DNA of 64,000 nt from RDXT01 sp033762375 (GCA_033762375.1 JANRLQ010000069.1:33343-97342); one strand, 5' to 3'; counted from the stretch's first letter, positions 8,195 to 17,675 are shown. The notes: generated from the letters alone by a model not told the origin. Translations and numbers: made by a program.

Positions 8195-9865
8195 ATGAAA
8201 CGAATTGTATGCGGGGCGATCCTGCTCCTGAGCATAATGCAGGTCTGGGCCTGGAAGACTCCGGCAGAAGTACAATCTGCCGCAGCTGCCATGGAAAACA
8301 GCCCCGGCAAGGTGGACTTGTACATGGATGCCTCCCGTGATCTGGTGACCTCGCACCCGGGAGAGGCGGTCAATTTTGCGCGGGAAGCAATCTCCCTTGC
8401 CCAAAAAATCCGCGACCGGGATGCCTGGATTGCAGCCCTCGGCAACCTGGGCCTGGTGTTTATGAACCAGGAAAACTATACCGCCGCCATCGAACCCCTC
8501 CAGAAGGCCATCAACGAACGCACCAAAACTCCGGGTGCCGATGGAGCCTTTGCGCTGCCCCTGGCACAGGACTATCGGCGATTGGGTATTTGCCAGGAAA
8601 AAAACGGCAACCTGGCTGCTGCCGCTGACAACTACCGCGCTGCGGCCTCCGCGGCCCTGCAAGGGCGCGACCGGGAGGAAATCGCTAATGCCTACAATGC
8701 GCTCGGCGAGGTCATGATCAAACAACAAAATTATCCGGAGGCACACAAGGCCTTCCTGCGGGCACTACCCATGGCACGGCAGGCAGGACTCAGGCAGTTT
8801 GGCCTTACGATCGAAAAAAATATCGCCGCCGTCACGGCACTCCTGGAGAAGTCCCAGGAAATGCAAAACTACCAGGCCGAGATCGAAAATACAGAACAGG
8901 AAGTATCCCTCATCCGGGACAGCCTCTCCCGCATCGAGGAGAACCGCCAGATATTGGTCTCTGAAAAAGAGCTGCTCCAGATGGAAAAAACGGCCAAAGA
9001 GTCTGAGCTGGAAACCCAGCGGGCCGAACTCCAGGCCAAAGAAGCTGAGTTAAAAATCCAGGAAGCCCAAACCCAAAATTATATCCTCATCGGTGCCGGG
9101 ATCGGGGTGCTGGGGGTTGTTATTATCATTGCCCTGTTTTTCAGGGGAAAAGCCATCTCACGCCACCGCAAAGAACTTGCAGCTGAAATCAAAAAAGTGG
9201 ACAGCCTCCTGCTGAATATTTTCCCCAGAGAAATCGCCGAAACCCTCAAACAAAATCAACCGGTCGCCCCCCGCCGCCATGACTCGGTGACCATTCTTTT
9301 TACGGACTTCAAAGGATTTACGGCTATCGCTACAGCTATGGCCCCTGAAGCCCTGGTCGAAAAACTTGGATTTGCCTTCAAAACTTTTGATGCCATTATT
9401 GAAAAATACGGCCTCGAAAAAATCAAAACCATCGGGGATGCGTATATGGCTGCCGCCAACCTCACCCGCCCGGATCCCCTGCACGCGGTGCATACCGTCG
9501 CCGCAGCCCTGGAGATGCAGGAGTTTATGGATACCTGGATCGGCAAACAGCGCCGCCGGGTCGAGGAGGTCTGGGAGCTTCGGATCGGGATTCACACAGG
9601 GCCGGTGGTGGCTGGGATTATCGGCGAAAAAAGATTCTCCTACGACATCTGGGGAGACGCCGTAAACCTCGCCAGCCGGATGGAATCCTACGGTGAGCCG
9701 GGCAAGGTCAACATATCGGCGGCCACCTACGAAATGGCCAAGGATGCCTTTCACTTTGAGCCGCGCCGTACGGTACCCGTCAAAAACCTGGGTGACGTGG
9801 ATATGTATTTTGTCAAGGACCTCGCTATTGAACTCCATCCAGCGTCAGGCGCAAAGACAAAGTAA
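8195..9865 (+). CDS. Membrane-bound TPR-coupled class III adenylate cyclase
   Basis: The 556-residue protein probably makes cAMP in response to a periplasmic signal. Order of parts: signal peptide/first hydrophobic segment (1-20), TPR repeats (about 35-215, e.g. NLGLVFMNQENYTAAIEPLQKA), a long coiled coil (about 220-292), one transmembrane helix (about 295-317) and a class III cyclase domain (about 360-540). Metal-binding Asp371 lies in ILFTDFKGFT and Asp415 in KTIGDAYMA. Lys411 and the Asp of YDIWGDAVNLASRME are the adenine-selecting pair, so ATP rather than GTP is the likely substrate; the Asn and Arg of the last motif stabilise the transition state. TPR domain outside and cyclase inside is inferred from the single helix. 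A TAACTTTT box sits 12 bp before the ATG. The gene is monocistronic. Confidence 0.92.
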   Translation: MKRIVCGAILLLSIMQVWAWKTPAEVQSAAAAMENSPGKVDLYMDASRDLVTSHPGEAVNFAREAISLAQKIRDRDAWIAALGNLGLVFMNQENYTAAIEPLQKAINERTKTPGADGAFALPLAQDYRRLGICQEKNGNLAAAADNYRAAASAALQGRDREEIANAYNALGEVMIKQQNYPEAHKAFLRALPMARQAGLRQFGLTIEKNIAAVTALLEKSQEMQNYQAEIENTEQEVSLIRDSLSRIEENRQILVSEKELLQMEKTAKESELETQRAELQAKEAELKIQEAQTQNYILIGAGIGVLGVVIIIALFFRGKAISRHRKELAAEIKKVDSLLLNIFPREIAETLKQNQPVAPRRHDSVTILFTDFKGFTAIATAMAPEALVEKLGFAFKTFDAIIEKYGLEKIKTIGDAYMAAANLTRPDPLHAVHTVAAALEMQEFMDTWIGKQRRRVEEVWELRIGIHTGPVVAGIIGEKRFSYDIWGDAVNLASRMESYGEPGKVNISAATYEMAKDAFHFEPRRTVPVKNLGDVDMYFVKDLAIELHPASGAKTK

Positions 9866-9935
9866 TGTATATAGATATGTGTGTTTTTTGTTTCGGTGCC
9901 TGATGAAAATCTCGCATCATTCGCAACTTTTCCTG

Positions 9936-9943
9936 TATGTTTG
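9936..9943 (+). promoter_or_regulatory. Bacteroidota -7 element (TATGTTTG) for the aconitase gene
   Basis: Exact TAnnTTTG match, 98 bp before the aconitase start at 10034, implying a 5' leader of about 85-90 nt. No clear -33 TTTG at 19-21 bp. The leader contains no hairpin I could identify. Confidence 0.5.
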
Positions 9944-10033
9944 TAGCGTAAATTCGCTGCAGACAACGTAGTTTAGGTCCACGCGAGAAAGTCGTTTTTC
10001 TTTTTTGTTTAACCGCAGAACATCCTGTACATC

Positions 10034-12289
10034 ATGGTATTCGATCTGGATATGATCAAGCGGTTGTATGCGCAGATGCCGGCCTCGGTAGATGCTGCCC
10101 GTACAGCCCTGGGGCGTCCGCTGACCCTCGCCGAAAAAATTCTGTACGCGCACCTGCACGCGGACATGGGCCTGAAGGCCTATGAGCGTGGCAAGGATTA
10201 TGTGGACTTTGCCCCGGATCGGGTCGCCATGCAGGATGCGACGGCACAGATGGCCCTCTTGCAGTTTATGACCGCTGGCCGCAAGCAGGTGGCAGTGCCT
10301 TCTACGGTTCACTGTGATCACCTGATCCAGGCCAAAACCGGGGCAGCGCAAGACTTGACGACGGCCCTGGACACCAACCGGGAGGTATATGACTTCCTGG
10401 CCTCTGTCTCCAATAAATACGGTATCGGGTTTTGGAAACCCGGTGCGGGCATCATCCACCAGGTAGTGCTGGAAAACTATGCCTTCCCCGGCGGGATGAT
10501 GATCGGGACAGACTCCCATACCCCCAATGCCGGCGGTCTGGGCATGATCGCTATCGGGGTCGGAGGCGCTGACGCCATGGACGTGATGGCAGGGATGCCC
10601 TGGGAGCTGAAAATGCCTACCCTCATCGGGGTCAAACTCACCGGCCAGCTCAGCGGCTGGGCCTCGCCCAAGGACGTGATCCTCAAGGTCGCCGGTATCC
10701 TCACCGTCAAAGGGGGGACGGACGCGATTGTGGAGTACTTTGGCGAAGGGGCACAGTCTTTCTCCTGCACCGGCAAAGGCACCATCTGCAACATGGGGGC
10801 GGAGATCGGGGCTACGACCTCTACATTTGGATATGATGCTTCCATGAGCCGTTACCTGCGGGCCACGGGCCGGGCAGAAATTGCGGACCTGGCAGACGGC
10901 ATTGCCCCGTACCTTACAGGAGATGCGGAGGTGTATGCCCACCCTGAGCAGTATTTTGACCGGGTCGTCGAGATCAACCTCAGCGAACTGGAACCCCATA
11001 TCAACGGTCCTTATACCCCGGACCTGGCATGGCCCCTGTCTAAATTTGCGGAGGCTGTACGGGAAAATAACTATCCCCAGGAGCTGGAAGTCGGCCTGAT
11101 CGGCTCCTGCACCAACTCTTCCTACGAAGACCTGGACCGTGCTGCTTCGGTAGCCCGGCAGGCTGTCACCAAAAAACTCCGCGCAAGGGCTGAGTTTACC
11201 GTGACCCCCGGCTCCGAACTGGTACGTTACACCGTGGAGCGTGACGGCCAACTGGCTGCTTTTGAGGGAATCGGCGGGGTGGTCCTCGCCAATGCCTGCG
11301 GACCCTGTATCGGGCAGTGGGCCCGCCACATGGATGACCCCGAGCGCCGCAACTCGATCATCACGTCCTTCAACCGCAACTTTGCCAAACGCAACGATGG
11401 CCTGGCCAATACCCATGCCTTTGTTGCCTCACCTGAGATCGTCACAGCCCTCTCCATCGCCGGTGACCTCACCTTCAACCCCATGACGGACTACCTCGTC
11501 AATGAGGACGGACAGCAGGTCAAACTGGATCCGCCTGCCGGGGAGGAACTCCCGGCCCGTGGTTTTGATGTCGAAGACGCCGGATATGTAGCCCCGGTGG
11601 TGGACGGGTCTGGCCTCACCGTGTCGGTAAGTCCTGAGTCCCAGCGCCTCCAACTCCTGGAGCCTTTTGCAGAGATGGATCCCGCCCGCTTCCAGGGGGT
11701 GAATATCCTGATCAAAGCACTCGGCAAGTGTACCACTGACCATATCTCCATGGCGGGTCCCTGGCTGCGCTACCGCGGACACCTCGACAATATCTCCAAC
11801 AACCTCATGCTGGGAGCCATCAATGCTTTCACCCGCAAGGCCAATACCCGCAACCCGCTCACAGGGGAGTATGAGGAAAACCCCAAAGTGGCCCGTGCCC
11901 TCAAAAATGCCGGTAAATACAGCGTCATCTTCGGCGACGAAAACTACGGCGAAGGCTCCTCCCGCGAACACGCGGCCATGGAACCCCGCCACATGAACGT
12001 CCTGGCGGTGATCGTCAAGTCATTTGCCCGTATCCACGAGACCAACCTCAAAAAACAGGGCATGCTGGCCCTGACCTTCTCCGCCGCCGCCGACTACGAC
12101 AAAATCCAGGAGCAAGACCTCGTGGACATAGACGTAACCGGCATGGCCCCCGGCACCCGGGTACCCGTGACCCTGCGCCACGCCGATGGCACCCAGGACA
12201 CGATCTACTGCAACCACTCCTACAATGCCCAGCAGATTGAGTGGTTCAAAGCCGGGTCCGCCCTCAACCTGATCCGCCAGCAACTCTGA
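10034..12289 (+). CDS. acn: Aconitate hydratase (mitochondrial-type aconitase)
   Basis: Aconitase interconverts citrate and isocitrate through cis-aconitate in the TCA cycle, in the cytoplasm, using a [4Fe-4S] cluster. The 751 residues match the mitochondrial-type enzyme, shorter than the AcnA/IRP type. Three cluster ligands are visible: Cys359 in GSCTNSSYED, and Cys422 and Cys425 in ANACGPCIGQW. Other signatures are STVHCDHLIQA, IGTDSHTPNAGG near the N-terminus, GKCTTDHISMAGPWL, and the swivelling-domain block GDENYGEGSSREHAAMEPRH. The gene is single, with an upstream -7 element at 9936 and a strong terminator directly downstream. Confidence 0.98.
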   Translation: MVFDLDMIKRLYAQMPASVDAARTALGRPLTLAEKILYAHLHADMGLKAYERGKDYVDFAPDRVAMQDATAQMALLQFMTAGRKQVAVPSTVHCDHLIQAKTGAAQDLTTALDTNREVYDFLASVSNKYGIGFWKPGAGIIHQVVLENYAFPGGMMIGTDSHTPNAGGLGMIAIGVGGADAMDVMAGMPWELKMPTLIGVKLTGQLSGWASPKDVILKVAGILTVKGGTDAIVEYFGEGAQSFSCTGKGTICNMGAEIGATTSTFGYDASMSRYLRATGRAEIADLADGIAPYLTGDAEVYAHPEQYFDRVVEINLSELEPHINGPYTPDLAWPLSKFAEAVRENNYPQELEVGLIGSCTNSSYEDLDRAASVARQAVTKKLRARAEFTVTPGSELVRYTVERDGQLAAFEGIGGVVLANACGPCIGQWARHMDDPERRNSIITSFNRNFAKRNDGLANTHAFVASPEIVTALSIAGDLTFNPMTDYLVNEDGQQVKLDPPAGEELPARGFDVEDAGYVAPVVDGSGLTVSVSPESQRLQLLEPFAEMDPARFQGVNILIKALGKCTTDHISMAGPWLRYRGHLDNISNNLMLGAINAFTRKANTRNPLTGEYEENPKVARALKNAGKYSVIFGDENYGEGSSREHAAMEPRHMNVLAVIVKSFARIHETNLKKQGMLALTFSAAADYDKIQEQDLVDIDVTGMAPGTRVPVTLRHADGTQDTIYCNHSYNAQQIEWFKAGSALNLIRQQL

Positions 12290-12317
12290 GAAGCTGTACC
12301 CACCGGCTTGTATAACG

Positions 12318-12357
12318 ACACGCCCCCCGCTGAGAAGTGGGGGGCGTGTGGGTTTTT
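12318..12357 (+). terminator. Rho-independent terminator after acn
   Basis: The 11-bp stem ACACGCCCCCC/GGGGGGCGTGT (12318-12328 with 12339-12349) is followed by a T run at 12353-12357. It lies 29 bp after the acn stop and 64 bp before the end of the convergent GH3 gene. Confidence 0.85.
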
Positions 12358-12420
12358 AGGGGAAATATTCAACGAGGGGACAAGTTTAGTGCGGTACTGT
12401 CCGCACTTCAGGGGCGTGTT

Positions 12421-14706
12421 TTACCTCCCCCACACCACTTTCCCACTTTTCACCTGAGCCGAGCTGCTTCCGACGTGGATCACAAACTCACCGGGTTCCC
12501 AGTCGTAGCGGAGGTCACTGTTGTAAAACTTCAGGTCTTCCGGGGTGATCTGGAAGGTGACTTCGCGGCTTTCGCCGGCTTTGAGCATGATCTTCTGGAA
12601 TCCTTTGAGGTCCTTGACGCTGCGGGAGATGCTGGCGACAGGGTCGGTGAGGTACAGTTGTACGACTTCTTCGCCGTCGTATCGGCCGGTATTGGTGACC
12701 GTGACGGAGGCGGTGAGGGTTTCAGCGCCTTTGAGTTGGGTTTTGCTCAGGCGCAGGTCGCTGTAGCCAAAGGTCGTATAACTCAGGCCGTACCCGAAGG
12801 GGTAGAGCGGGTCATTAGACATGTCGAGGTAGTTGGACCGGAACTTGGTCTGGCGGCCACCGTCGTAAGGGCGGCCTGTAGGCAGGTGGTTGTAGTACAG
12901 CGGGATCTGGCCTACGTGGCGGGGGTACGTAGCGGGGAGTTTGCCGGAGGGGTTTACCTTGCCGAGGAGGACGTCCGCGATGGCATTGCCGGCTTCCGTA
13001 CCGGGGGCCCATACATTGAGGATGGCAGCACAGTGGGCTTCCTCCCAGGTGAGGGTGAGCGGCCGGCCGGTGAACAACACAAGGACCACCGGTTTGCCAG
13101 TCGCGACCAGGGCGCGGAGGAGCAGGCGCTGTGACTCCGGGATGCCAATATCTGTCCGGCTGGAGGCCTCGCCAGACATGCTCTCCGACTCACCGAGGGC
13201 AGCCACGATGATATCTGACTGGCTGGCGACTTCCAGGGCCTCGACCAGCATCTCCTGCGGGGTGCGGCCGTCGAGTTTCACGCGGGGCGTATTAAAAAAG
13301 TTTAGCCGGTGGATAAAGGCTGTATCGTCCGTGATATTGGAGCCCCTGGCATACCGGATGGTGGCCTGGTCATCAAGCGCGGCCTGGAGCCCCGACCGGA
13401 CCGTCACAGCCGGGATCCCATATCCGCCGAGGACCCAGGTGCCGAGCATATCACTGGAGTTGTCGGCCAGCGGGCCGATCAGGGCGATATTACTTTTAGT
13501 GGGTAGTGGGAGGGTCTGGTTCTGGTTTTTGAGCAGGACAAAACTATGGGCCGCTACCTCACGGGCAGCCTGGCGGTTGGCGGGGCTGAGGATGTCTGTC
13601 GTGTTGCGTTTTTCATCAATGTACCGGAAGGGATCCTCAAACAGGCCCAGCTTGTACTTGGCCTCCAATATCCGGCGGCAGGCATCGTCTATTTCCTTTT
13701 GGGTGATTTTGCCCTCCTGGAGCGATTTTTTCAGCGTCGTCAGAAAACCCTCACCGACCATGTCCATGTCCACCCCTGCCCGCAGGGCCAGGGCAGAGAC
13801 CGCCTGAAAGTCTCCCAGGCCATGATACACCATTTCATCAATGGCCGTGTAGTCCGTAACCACAAATCCCTTAAATCCCCATTGGTTGCGGAGCAGATCT
13901 GTCAGCAGCCAGCGGTTGCCCGTGGCGGGTACCCCGTCCACGACATTAAAGGAGGTCATGATGCTGCCTGCGCCTGCATCCAGGGCTGCCTTGTAGGGCG
14001 GGAGGTAGTAGTTGTACATCGTGACGCGGCTCATGTCCACCGTATTGTAGTCCCGGCCTGCCTCTGCTGCCCCGTACATCCCAAAATGTTTGACACAGGC
14101 CATCATCGTGGTGTTGAGCCCGAGGTTATTGCCCTGGTAGCCCCGCACCATGGCGCGGGCGATCATGGAGCCGAGGTAGGGGTCCTCCCCGTTTCCTTCA
14201 GAGATACGGCCCCAGCGCGGGTCGCGGGCGATGTCCACCATCGGCGAGAAGGTCCAGTTGAGGCCGTCAGCGGTGCCTTCGAGGGCGGCGGTGCGGGCTG
14301 ATTTTTCGACGAGGCCCATGTCCCAGGTAGCAGCCAGGCCGAGGGGAATCGGGAAAGTTGTTTTGTGTCCGTGGATCACGTCCAGCCCGAAGATCAGCGG
14401 GATTTTGAGGCGGGACTGGTTGACGGCGATCTCCTGGATCGAGCGCACCTGGGCCGCGCCCCATACCCCGAAGAGACCTCCGATTTTACCTTCTTTGATT
14501 TTTTGTTCGATACCGGTGCTTACGCCGATTCCCGTGGGCGAGTTGCCGGAGACTGCGAGGTTGAGCTGGCCGATTTTTTCGTCCAGGGTCATTTGTTTCA
14601 TCAGGTTGCTGATGAAAGCATCCCGTTTAGGGTCAGATTGGGCAGAAAGCGCCAGGCTGGCTGTCAGCAGCAAAAACCCAAGCGTAAGTCTGGAGAAGTA
14701 GTTCAT
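12421..14706 (-). CDS. bglX: Glycoside hydrolase family 3 beta-glucosidase, BglX type
   Basis: Predicted periplasmic exo-acting beta-glucosidase that releases glucose (or xylose) from the non-reducing end of oligosaccharides. The 761 residues start with a signal peptide (MNYFSRLTLGFLLLTASLALSAQ). The GH3 N-terminal barrel spans about 35-360, with VKHFGMYGAAEAGRDYN (substrate-binding KH) and the nucleophile Asp285 in FKGFVVTDYTAIDEM. The C-terminal sandwich domain contributes the likely acid/base Glu in ALGESESMSGE, and a fibronectin III-like domain ends the protein. No T9SS tail is present, so it should stay in the periplasm, unlike the neighbouring GH5. The gene is monocistronic and convergent with acn. 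It could complete cellulose or xyloglucan breakdown begun by the GH5 enzyme at 389. Confidence 0.94.
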   Translation of the reverse strand: MNYFSRLTLGFLLLTASLALSAQSDPKRDAFISNLMKQMTLDEKIGQLNLAVSGNSPTGIGVSTGIEQKIKEGKIGGLFGVWGAAQVRSIQEIAVNQSRLKIPLIFGLDVIHGHKTTFPIPLGLAATWDMGLVEKSARTAALEGTADGLNWTFSPMVDIARDPRWGRISEGNGEDPYLGSMIARAMVRGYQGNNLGLNTTMMACVKHFGMYGAAEAGRDYNTVDMSRVTMYNYYLPPYKAALDAGAGSIMTSFNVVDGVPATGNRWLLTDLLRNQWGFKGFVVTDYTAIDEMVYHGLGDFQAVSALALRAGVDMDMVGEGFLTTLKKSLQEGKITQKEIDDACRRILEAKYKLGLFEDPFRYIDEKRNTTDILSPANRQAAREVAAHSFVLLKNQNQTLPLPTKSNIALIGPLADNSSDMLGTWVLGGYGIPAVTVRSGLQAALDDQATIRYARGSNITDDTAFIHRLNFFNTPRVKLDGRTPQEMLVEALEVASQSDIIVAALGESESMSGEASSRTDIGIPESQRLLLRALVATGKPVVLVLFTGRPLTLTWEEAHCAAILNVWAPGTEAGNAIADVLLGKVNPSGKLPATYPRHVGQIPLYYNHLPTGRPYDGGRQTKFRSNYLDMSNDPLYPFGYGLSYTTFGYSDLRLSKTQLKGAETLTASVTVTNTGRYDGEEVVQLYLTDPVASISRSVKDLKGFQKIMLKAGESREVTFQITPEDLKFYNSDLRYDWEPGEFVIHVGSSSAQVKSGKVVWGR

Positions 14707-15000
14707 GTCCAGTAGTAAGTAGATGATATGGGCGAATATGGGGTTATTTTAGGTAAAAAGCAGGGATCGGGGGTGGATATTTTTTGCGGGAGGCGTAATC
14801 TGGAGGGATGCAGAGGCTGAGTTGTGCAGGGAAAAAATCTATATAGCGCTTAGCGGCACTGTGTCTCTTTATGAAAATAACAACTCGGAGTCGCATAATT
14901 TTTATTATATATAATATTTAGCAACTGTGTAGTAATATATTTAAAATGTATTTATGTGTTTATTGTTTGGATATTTTCCTGGTATGCGCGAATATTATAG
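14707..15000. other. AT-rich intergenic stretch without recognisable genes
   Basis: This region separates the divergent bglX start from the M4 peptidase remnant. From about 14870 it is strongly AT-rich, with runs such as TTTATTATATATAATATTT, in contrast to the GC-rich neighbourhood. No coding stretch or catalytic M4 sequence is visible here, so the 5' part of the peptidase gene has been lost or replaced. Confidence 0.6.
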
Positions 15001-15546
15001 GTAAGAAAATTTTGGCATCTAATTTTAGTGGATTTTTCATTGGGCGGTACAGGGACTAATGACAATGATGATACCTACGATGTTCAGGGCATCGGCATTG
15101 ACGATGCAGCCCTGATCGCTTACTGGAACCATACCAACCTGCTCCAGTCGGGCGCGCAGTATGCAGATGCACGTGCCGGGTCCATAGCGGCGGCTACGCT
15201 GCTCTTTGGGGCCTGCTCGAACCAAGAGATCCAGACCACCAATGCTTGGGCAGCTGTTGGAGTAGGTACGCCGAGTACATGCGCCGTTACAGGTATCATA
15301 GATAATATGGATAACTCCCCTGTGTTGTATCCCAATCCGGCTACGCATACGACGACGCTTTCTTTTGCTAGGGCAGGACATCGTTTGGTCCAGCTCTACT
15401 CGCTCGACGGAGCTTTAGTCCAGCGCATCGAGAATAACCATGCTACTAGCGTCGAGATAAGTACCCTCCAGTTGCCTCAGGGGATATACATGGTGCGCAT
15501 ACATGAGGCAGGACAGGTTATTACCCTCAAACTCATCAAGTACTAA
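15001..15546 (+). pseudogene. C-terminal remnant of a T9SS-exported M4 (thermolysin-family) metallopeptidase
   Basis: The open frame begins right after a stop at 14998-15000. The first usable start codon is GTG at 15028, which would give 172 residues. The first 90 residues match the end of the peptidase M4 C-terminal domain: GTGTND, VQGIGIDDAALIAYW, YADARAGSIAAATLLFGACS and TNAWAAVGVG are hallmark positions of that domain. The rest, from LYPNPATHTTTLSF to VITLKLIKY, is a T9SS type A sorting domain. The whole catalytic part, including HExxH, is missing, and there is no signal peptide, so the product could not be exported or active. Without its own signal it is best read as a decayed gene; a very recent deletion would explain why the frame is still intact. 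The next gene follows after 4 bp. Confidence 0.75.
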
Positions 15547-15550
15547 TACC

Positions 15551-16255
15551 ATGCTACACATTTTGTATGGACTAAGCCTGGTACTTGTCCTGGGCTGTCT
15601 GCCGGGCATATCTCAGGCACAGACAGGCACATCGTCAGATCGGAAAAGTACGATTGAAGTATTTTTTCCGGTGTGTCACTTCTTTGATGAGAGTAAAACA
15701 AACTGGGGGGTACTCGTGCCTAATGAAAAAAGAGTGTTCGAGCCTGACGGATCCTCCTACAAAAAAGACATTAGAAGCCTTCCTCCTACTTTTGGCGTAT
15801 TATATACTCGTTTACTCACCCGTAAAGCGAGTATAGGACTCTCATGTACTGCCTATATGAGGCGCTACCTTACAGATAGTTTGACGCCCGGGGAGGTATT
15901 GAGGCGAGAATATGGGCTAGTTTCTGTAGGATATACCTATCAACTCCTATCCAGATACTCCATACGCCTGGATGCCTTAGGAGAGGTAAATTATCGTCAC
16001 GGATTTGAGACAGTTTATATTTTTCAACCCCAATGGTTTGAGATCAAGGTAGAAAGCCCTGCGTTACGTGACTTGGGCGCATCTGCCGGGTTGAGAATAT
16101 CCTATGACCTCCCGTTTCACTTTCAGCTTTCTGGTGAGGCCAAGTACACGCGGTTTCTCTACTTGTATGATGAAGGCGTGGATATTTTTGGGGATCATAA
16201 AGACCCGACCGCCAACACCCTGACCCTGAAGCTGGGACTTGGGTATAGGTTTTGA
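15551..16255 (+). CDS. Outer-membrane beta-barrel-like protein of unknown function
   Basis: This is a 234-residue protein with a clear signal peptide (MLHILYGLSLVLVLGCLPGISQAQ). The mature part shows alternating hydrophobic/polar strands and many aromatic residues (e.g. YSIRLDALGEVNY, FHFQLSGEAKYTRFLYLY), and ends LTLKLGLGYRF, with a terminal Phe after a strand as in outer-membrane barrels. I do not recognise a named family. The start at 15551 is chosen because it begins the signal peptide; a longer frame would overlap the M4 remnant just upstream. The gene sits 4 bp after that remnant and may once have shared its promoter, so how it is now expressed is unclear. Confidence 0.7.
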   Translation: MLHILYGLSLVLVLGCLPGISQAQTGTSSDRKSTIEVFFPVCHFFDESKTNWGVLVPNEKRVFEPDGSSYKKDIRSLPPTFGVLYTRLLTRKASIGLSCTAYMRRYLTDSLTPGEVLRREYGLVSVGYTYQLLSRYSIRLDALGEVNYRHGFETVYIFQPQWFEIKVESPALRDLGASAGLRISYDLPFHFQLSGEAKYTRFLYLYDEGVDIFGDHKDPTANTLTLKLGLGYRF

Positions 16256-16283
16256 GGGGCGTGGCAGCCCACCCACTTGTAAG

Positions 16284-16317
16284 GCCCCGGCCCGGCAATC
16301 CAGCCGGAGACCGGGGC
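16284..16317 (+). terminator. Candidate terminator hairpin after the barrel gene
   Basis: The outer stem GCCCCGG/CCGGGGC encloses an inner CCGGC/GCCGG stem. It lies 28 bp downstream of the stop at 16255. No T tract follows, so assignment is tentative. Confidence 0.4.
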
Positions 16318-16546
16318 TATCATTCTGGCTCCGTTTAGGGTGTATAGCATGTTGCGTTGGGTCACCGAACAGGAGATATTTCAACATGGTACAGATGTTT
16401 GTCTTGTACTTGATATTCAGCTTAATGTATGTATTAGCCTTCTTCTGGTATAATCATCTGCACCTACATCAACTTCCCAATACCCTATTGACCCACGCAG
16501 CCAAATCACTATATTGCCGCACCTGGTTTTCTGTTACCCCTTGTGT

Positions 16547-17260
16547 ATGTCGCTCCGCATTCACCTCTGGTCTGGCCCGCGCAATATCTCCACGGCCCTG
16601 ATGTACAGTTTTGCCCAGCGCCCGGATACCCGTGTCGTGGACGAGCCCCTGTACGCACATTACCTGCGCCTGACGGACGCCCCGCACCCCGGCAAAGCAG
16701 CTGTCCTTGCCAGCCAAAACCCGGACGGAGCAGCTGTGCTGCACGGCCTGACCTTCGGACCGGCGGCGGCACCGGTGATGTTCTATAAACAGATGGCCCA
16801 TCACCTGGTCGGGCTGGATGAGTCCCTGCTCCTGCATGCCACCAATGTCCTCCTGATCCGCGACCCGGCAGAGGTACTGGCTTCTTTTTCGCAGGTCATC
16901 GGGCAGCCGACCCTGCGTGACATCGGCATCCTGCGGCAGTATGCGCTGTACGAGTCCCTGGCAGCGGCCGGACATCCACCCGTAGTGGTGTCCGGGCCTG
17001 CGATCCAGCGGGAGCCGGCGCGTATGCTCAACGCCCTGTGTACCCGGCTGGGCATCCCTTTTGAGCCGGCGATGCTGACCTGGACACCGGGACCACGCCC
17101 GGAGGATGGGGTCTGGGCACCGTGGTGGTATGCGGCGGTCCATGCCTCTTCGGGATTTGAACCGTATCAGCCACGGGAAGTACGCCTTCCGGCACATCTT
17201 CAGGTATTGGCGGATGAGGCCCGGCCTGTGTATGAAAAGCTGATGGAGCGGGGGATTTGA
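16547..17260 (+). CDS. Sulfotransferase-like P-loop protein
   Basis: The 237-residue cytoplasmic protein begins MSLRIHLWSGPRNISTALMYSF. WSGPRNISTALMYSF is the PAPS-binding-loop equivalent of the sulfotransferase-like family, some plant members of which are joined to branched-chain aminotransferases. Further support comes from VVDEPLYAHYLR and the VLLIRDPAEVLASFSQ segment, equivalent to the 3'-phosphate-binding R-x-P block of sulfotransferases. The C-terminal half has the conserved FEPAMLTWTPGPRPEDGVWAPWWY pattern in shorter form. Substrate and whether it binds PAPS at all are unknown. The start at 16547 is chosen because the family begins just before the P-loop; 11 further codons upstream are possible. 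It is a single gene with no functional neighbours. Confidence 0.75.
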   Translation: MSLRIHLWSGPRNISTALMYSFAQRPDTRVVDEPLYAHYLRLTDAPHPGKAAVLASQNPDGAAVLHGLTFGPAAAPVMFYKQMAHHLVGLDESLLLHATNVLLIRDPAEVLASFSQVIGQPTLRDIGILRQYALYESLAAAGHPPVVVSGPAIQREPARMLNALCTRLGIPFEPAMLTWTPGPRPEDGVWAPWWYAAVHASSGFEPYQPREVRLPAHLQVLADEARPVYEKLMERGI

Positions 17261-17285
17261 GTTATGGGTTAAGAGTTATGGGTTA
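17259..17285. repeat. Short tandem direct repeat (13-bp unit, 14-bp period)
   Basis: GAGTTATGGGTTA occurs at 17259-17271 and again at 17273-17285, followed by a partial third unit. The first copy overlaps the stop codon of the sulfotransferase-like gene. Two units only, so it is a simple local duplication and not an array. Confidence 0.7.
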
Positions 17286-17675
17286 TGAGGTAGGGATTTG
17301 TGTTTGGGGGAATACAGGTCTCATCGTTATCGGGCAGGTGTGGTGCTCCGGGAGCAGGGGGGCAGCAGCGGCATGGCTGTGTATGATTTTGCAGCAATAG
17401 GTAGCTGATTTGGTGCACCTTTCAGGGGAGGATATGCGCTGTTGGTAAAGTATAATTTTTTTAATTAATTGATTATCAGTTATTTTTGTTTGAATGGGTG
17501 CCTTTTGTTATTCATCAAAAGTATAATAAGTAGCCTGAGTGCCATGATGGTGTCTGCTGTTCGCATGTAAGATTTCACCGTTTGTGTAACAAATTGTACT
17601 GACAGACCAGCGCTGCCCCTGCAAACCAAGGGGTAAATCTAATTTAGCATCACAATAATATGAATATCTACCGCT
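17286..17675. other. Intergenic region upstream of the FG-GAP protein gene
   Basis: About 390 bp without a gene. It is AT-rich around 17445-17530 (TTTTTTTAATTAATTGATTATC), the kind of base composition expected around a promoter. No exact TAnnTTTG element at a convincing distance and no strong hairpin were found. Confidence 0.5.

Noticed and set aside
9917..11416. Long minus-strand open frame (499 codons) opposite the aconitase gene
   Set aside because: It mirrors the codon pattern of a certain gene, has low-complexity composition and no recognisable domain. GC-rich genes commonly create such open antisense frames.
12337..14715. Several plus-strand open frames opposite the GH3 gene
   Set aside because: The GH3 protein has all family motifs on the minus strand; the plus frames lack signal sequences or domains.
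17259..17285. Possible start of a CRISPR-like repeat array
   Set aside because: Only two 13-bp units with one base between, no spacers and no cas genes.
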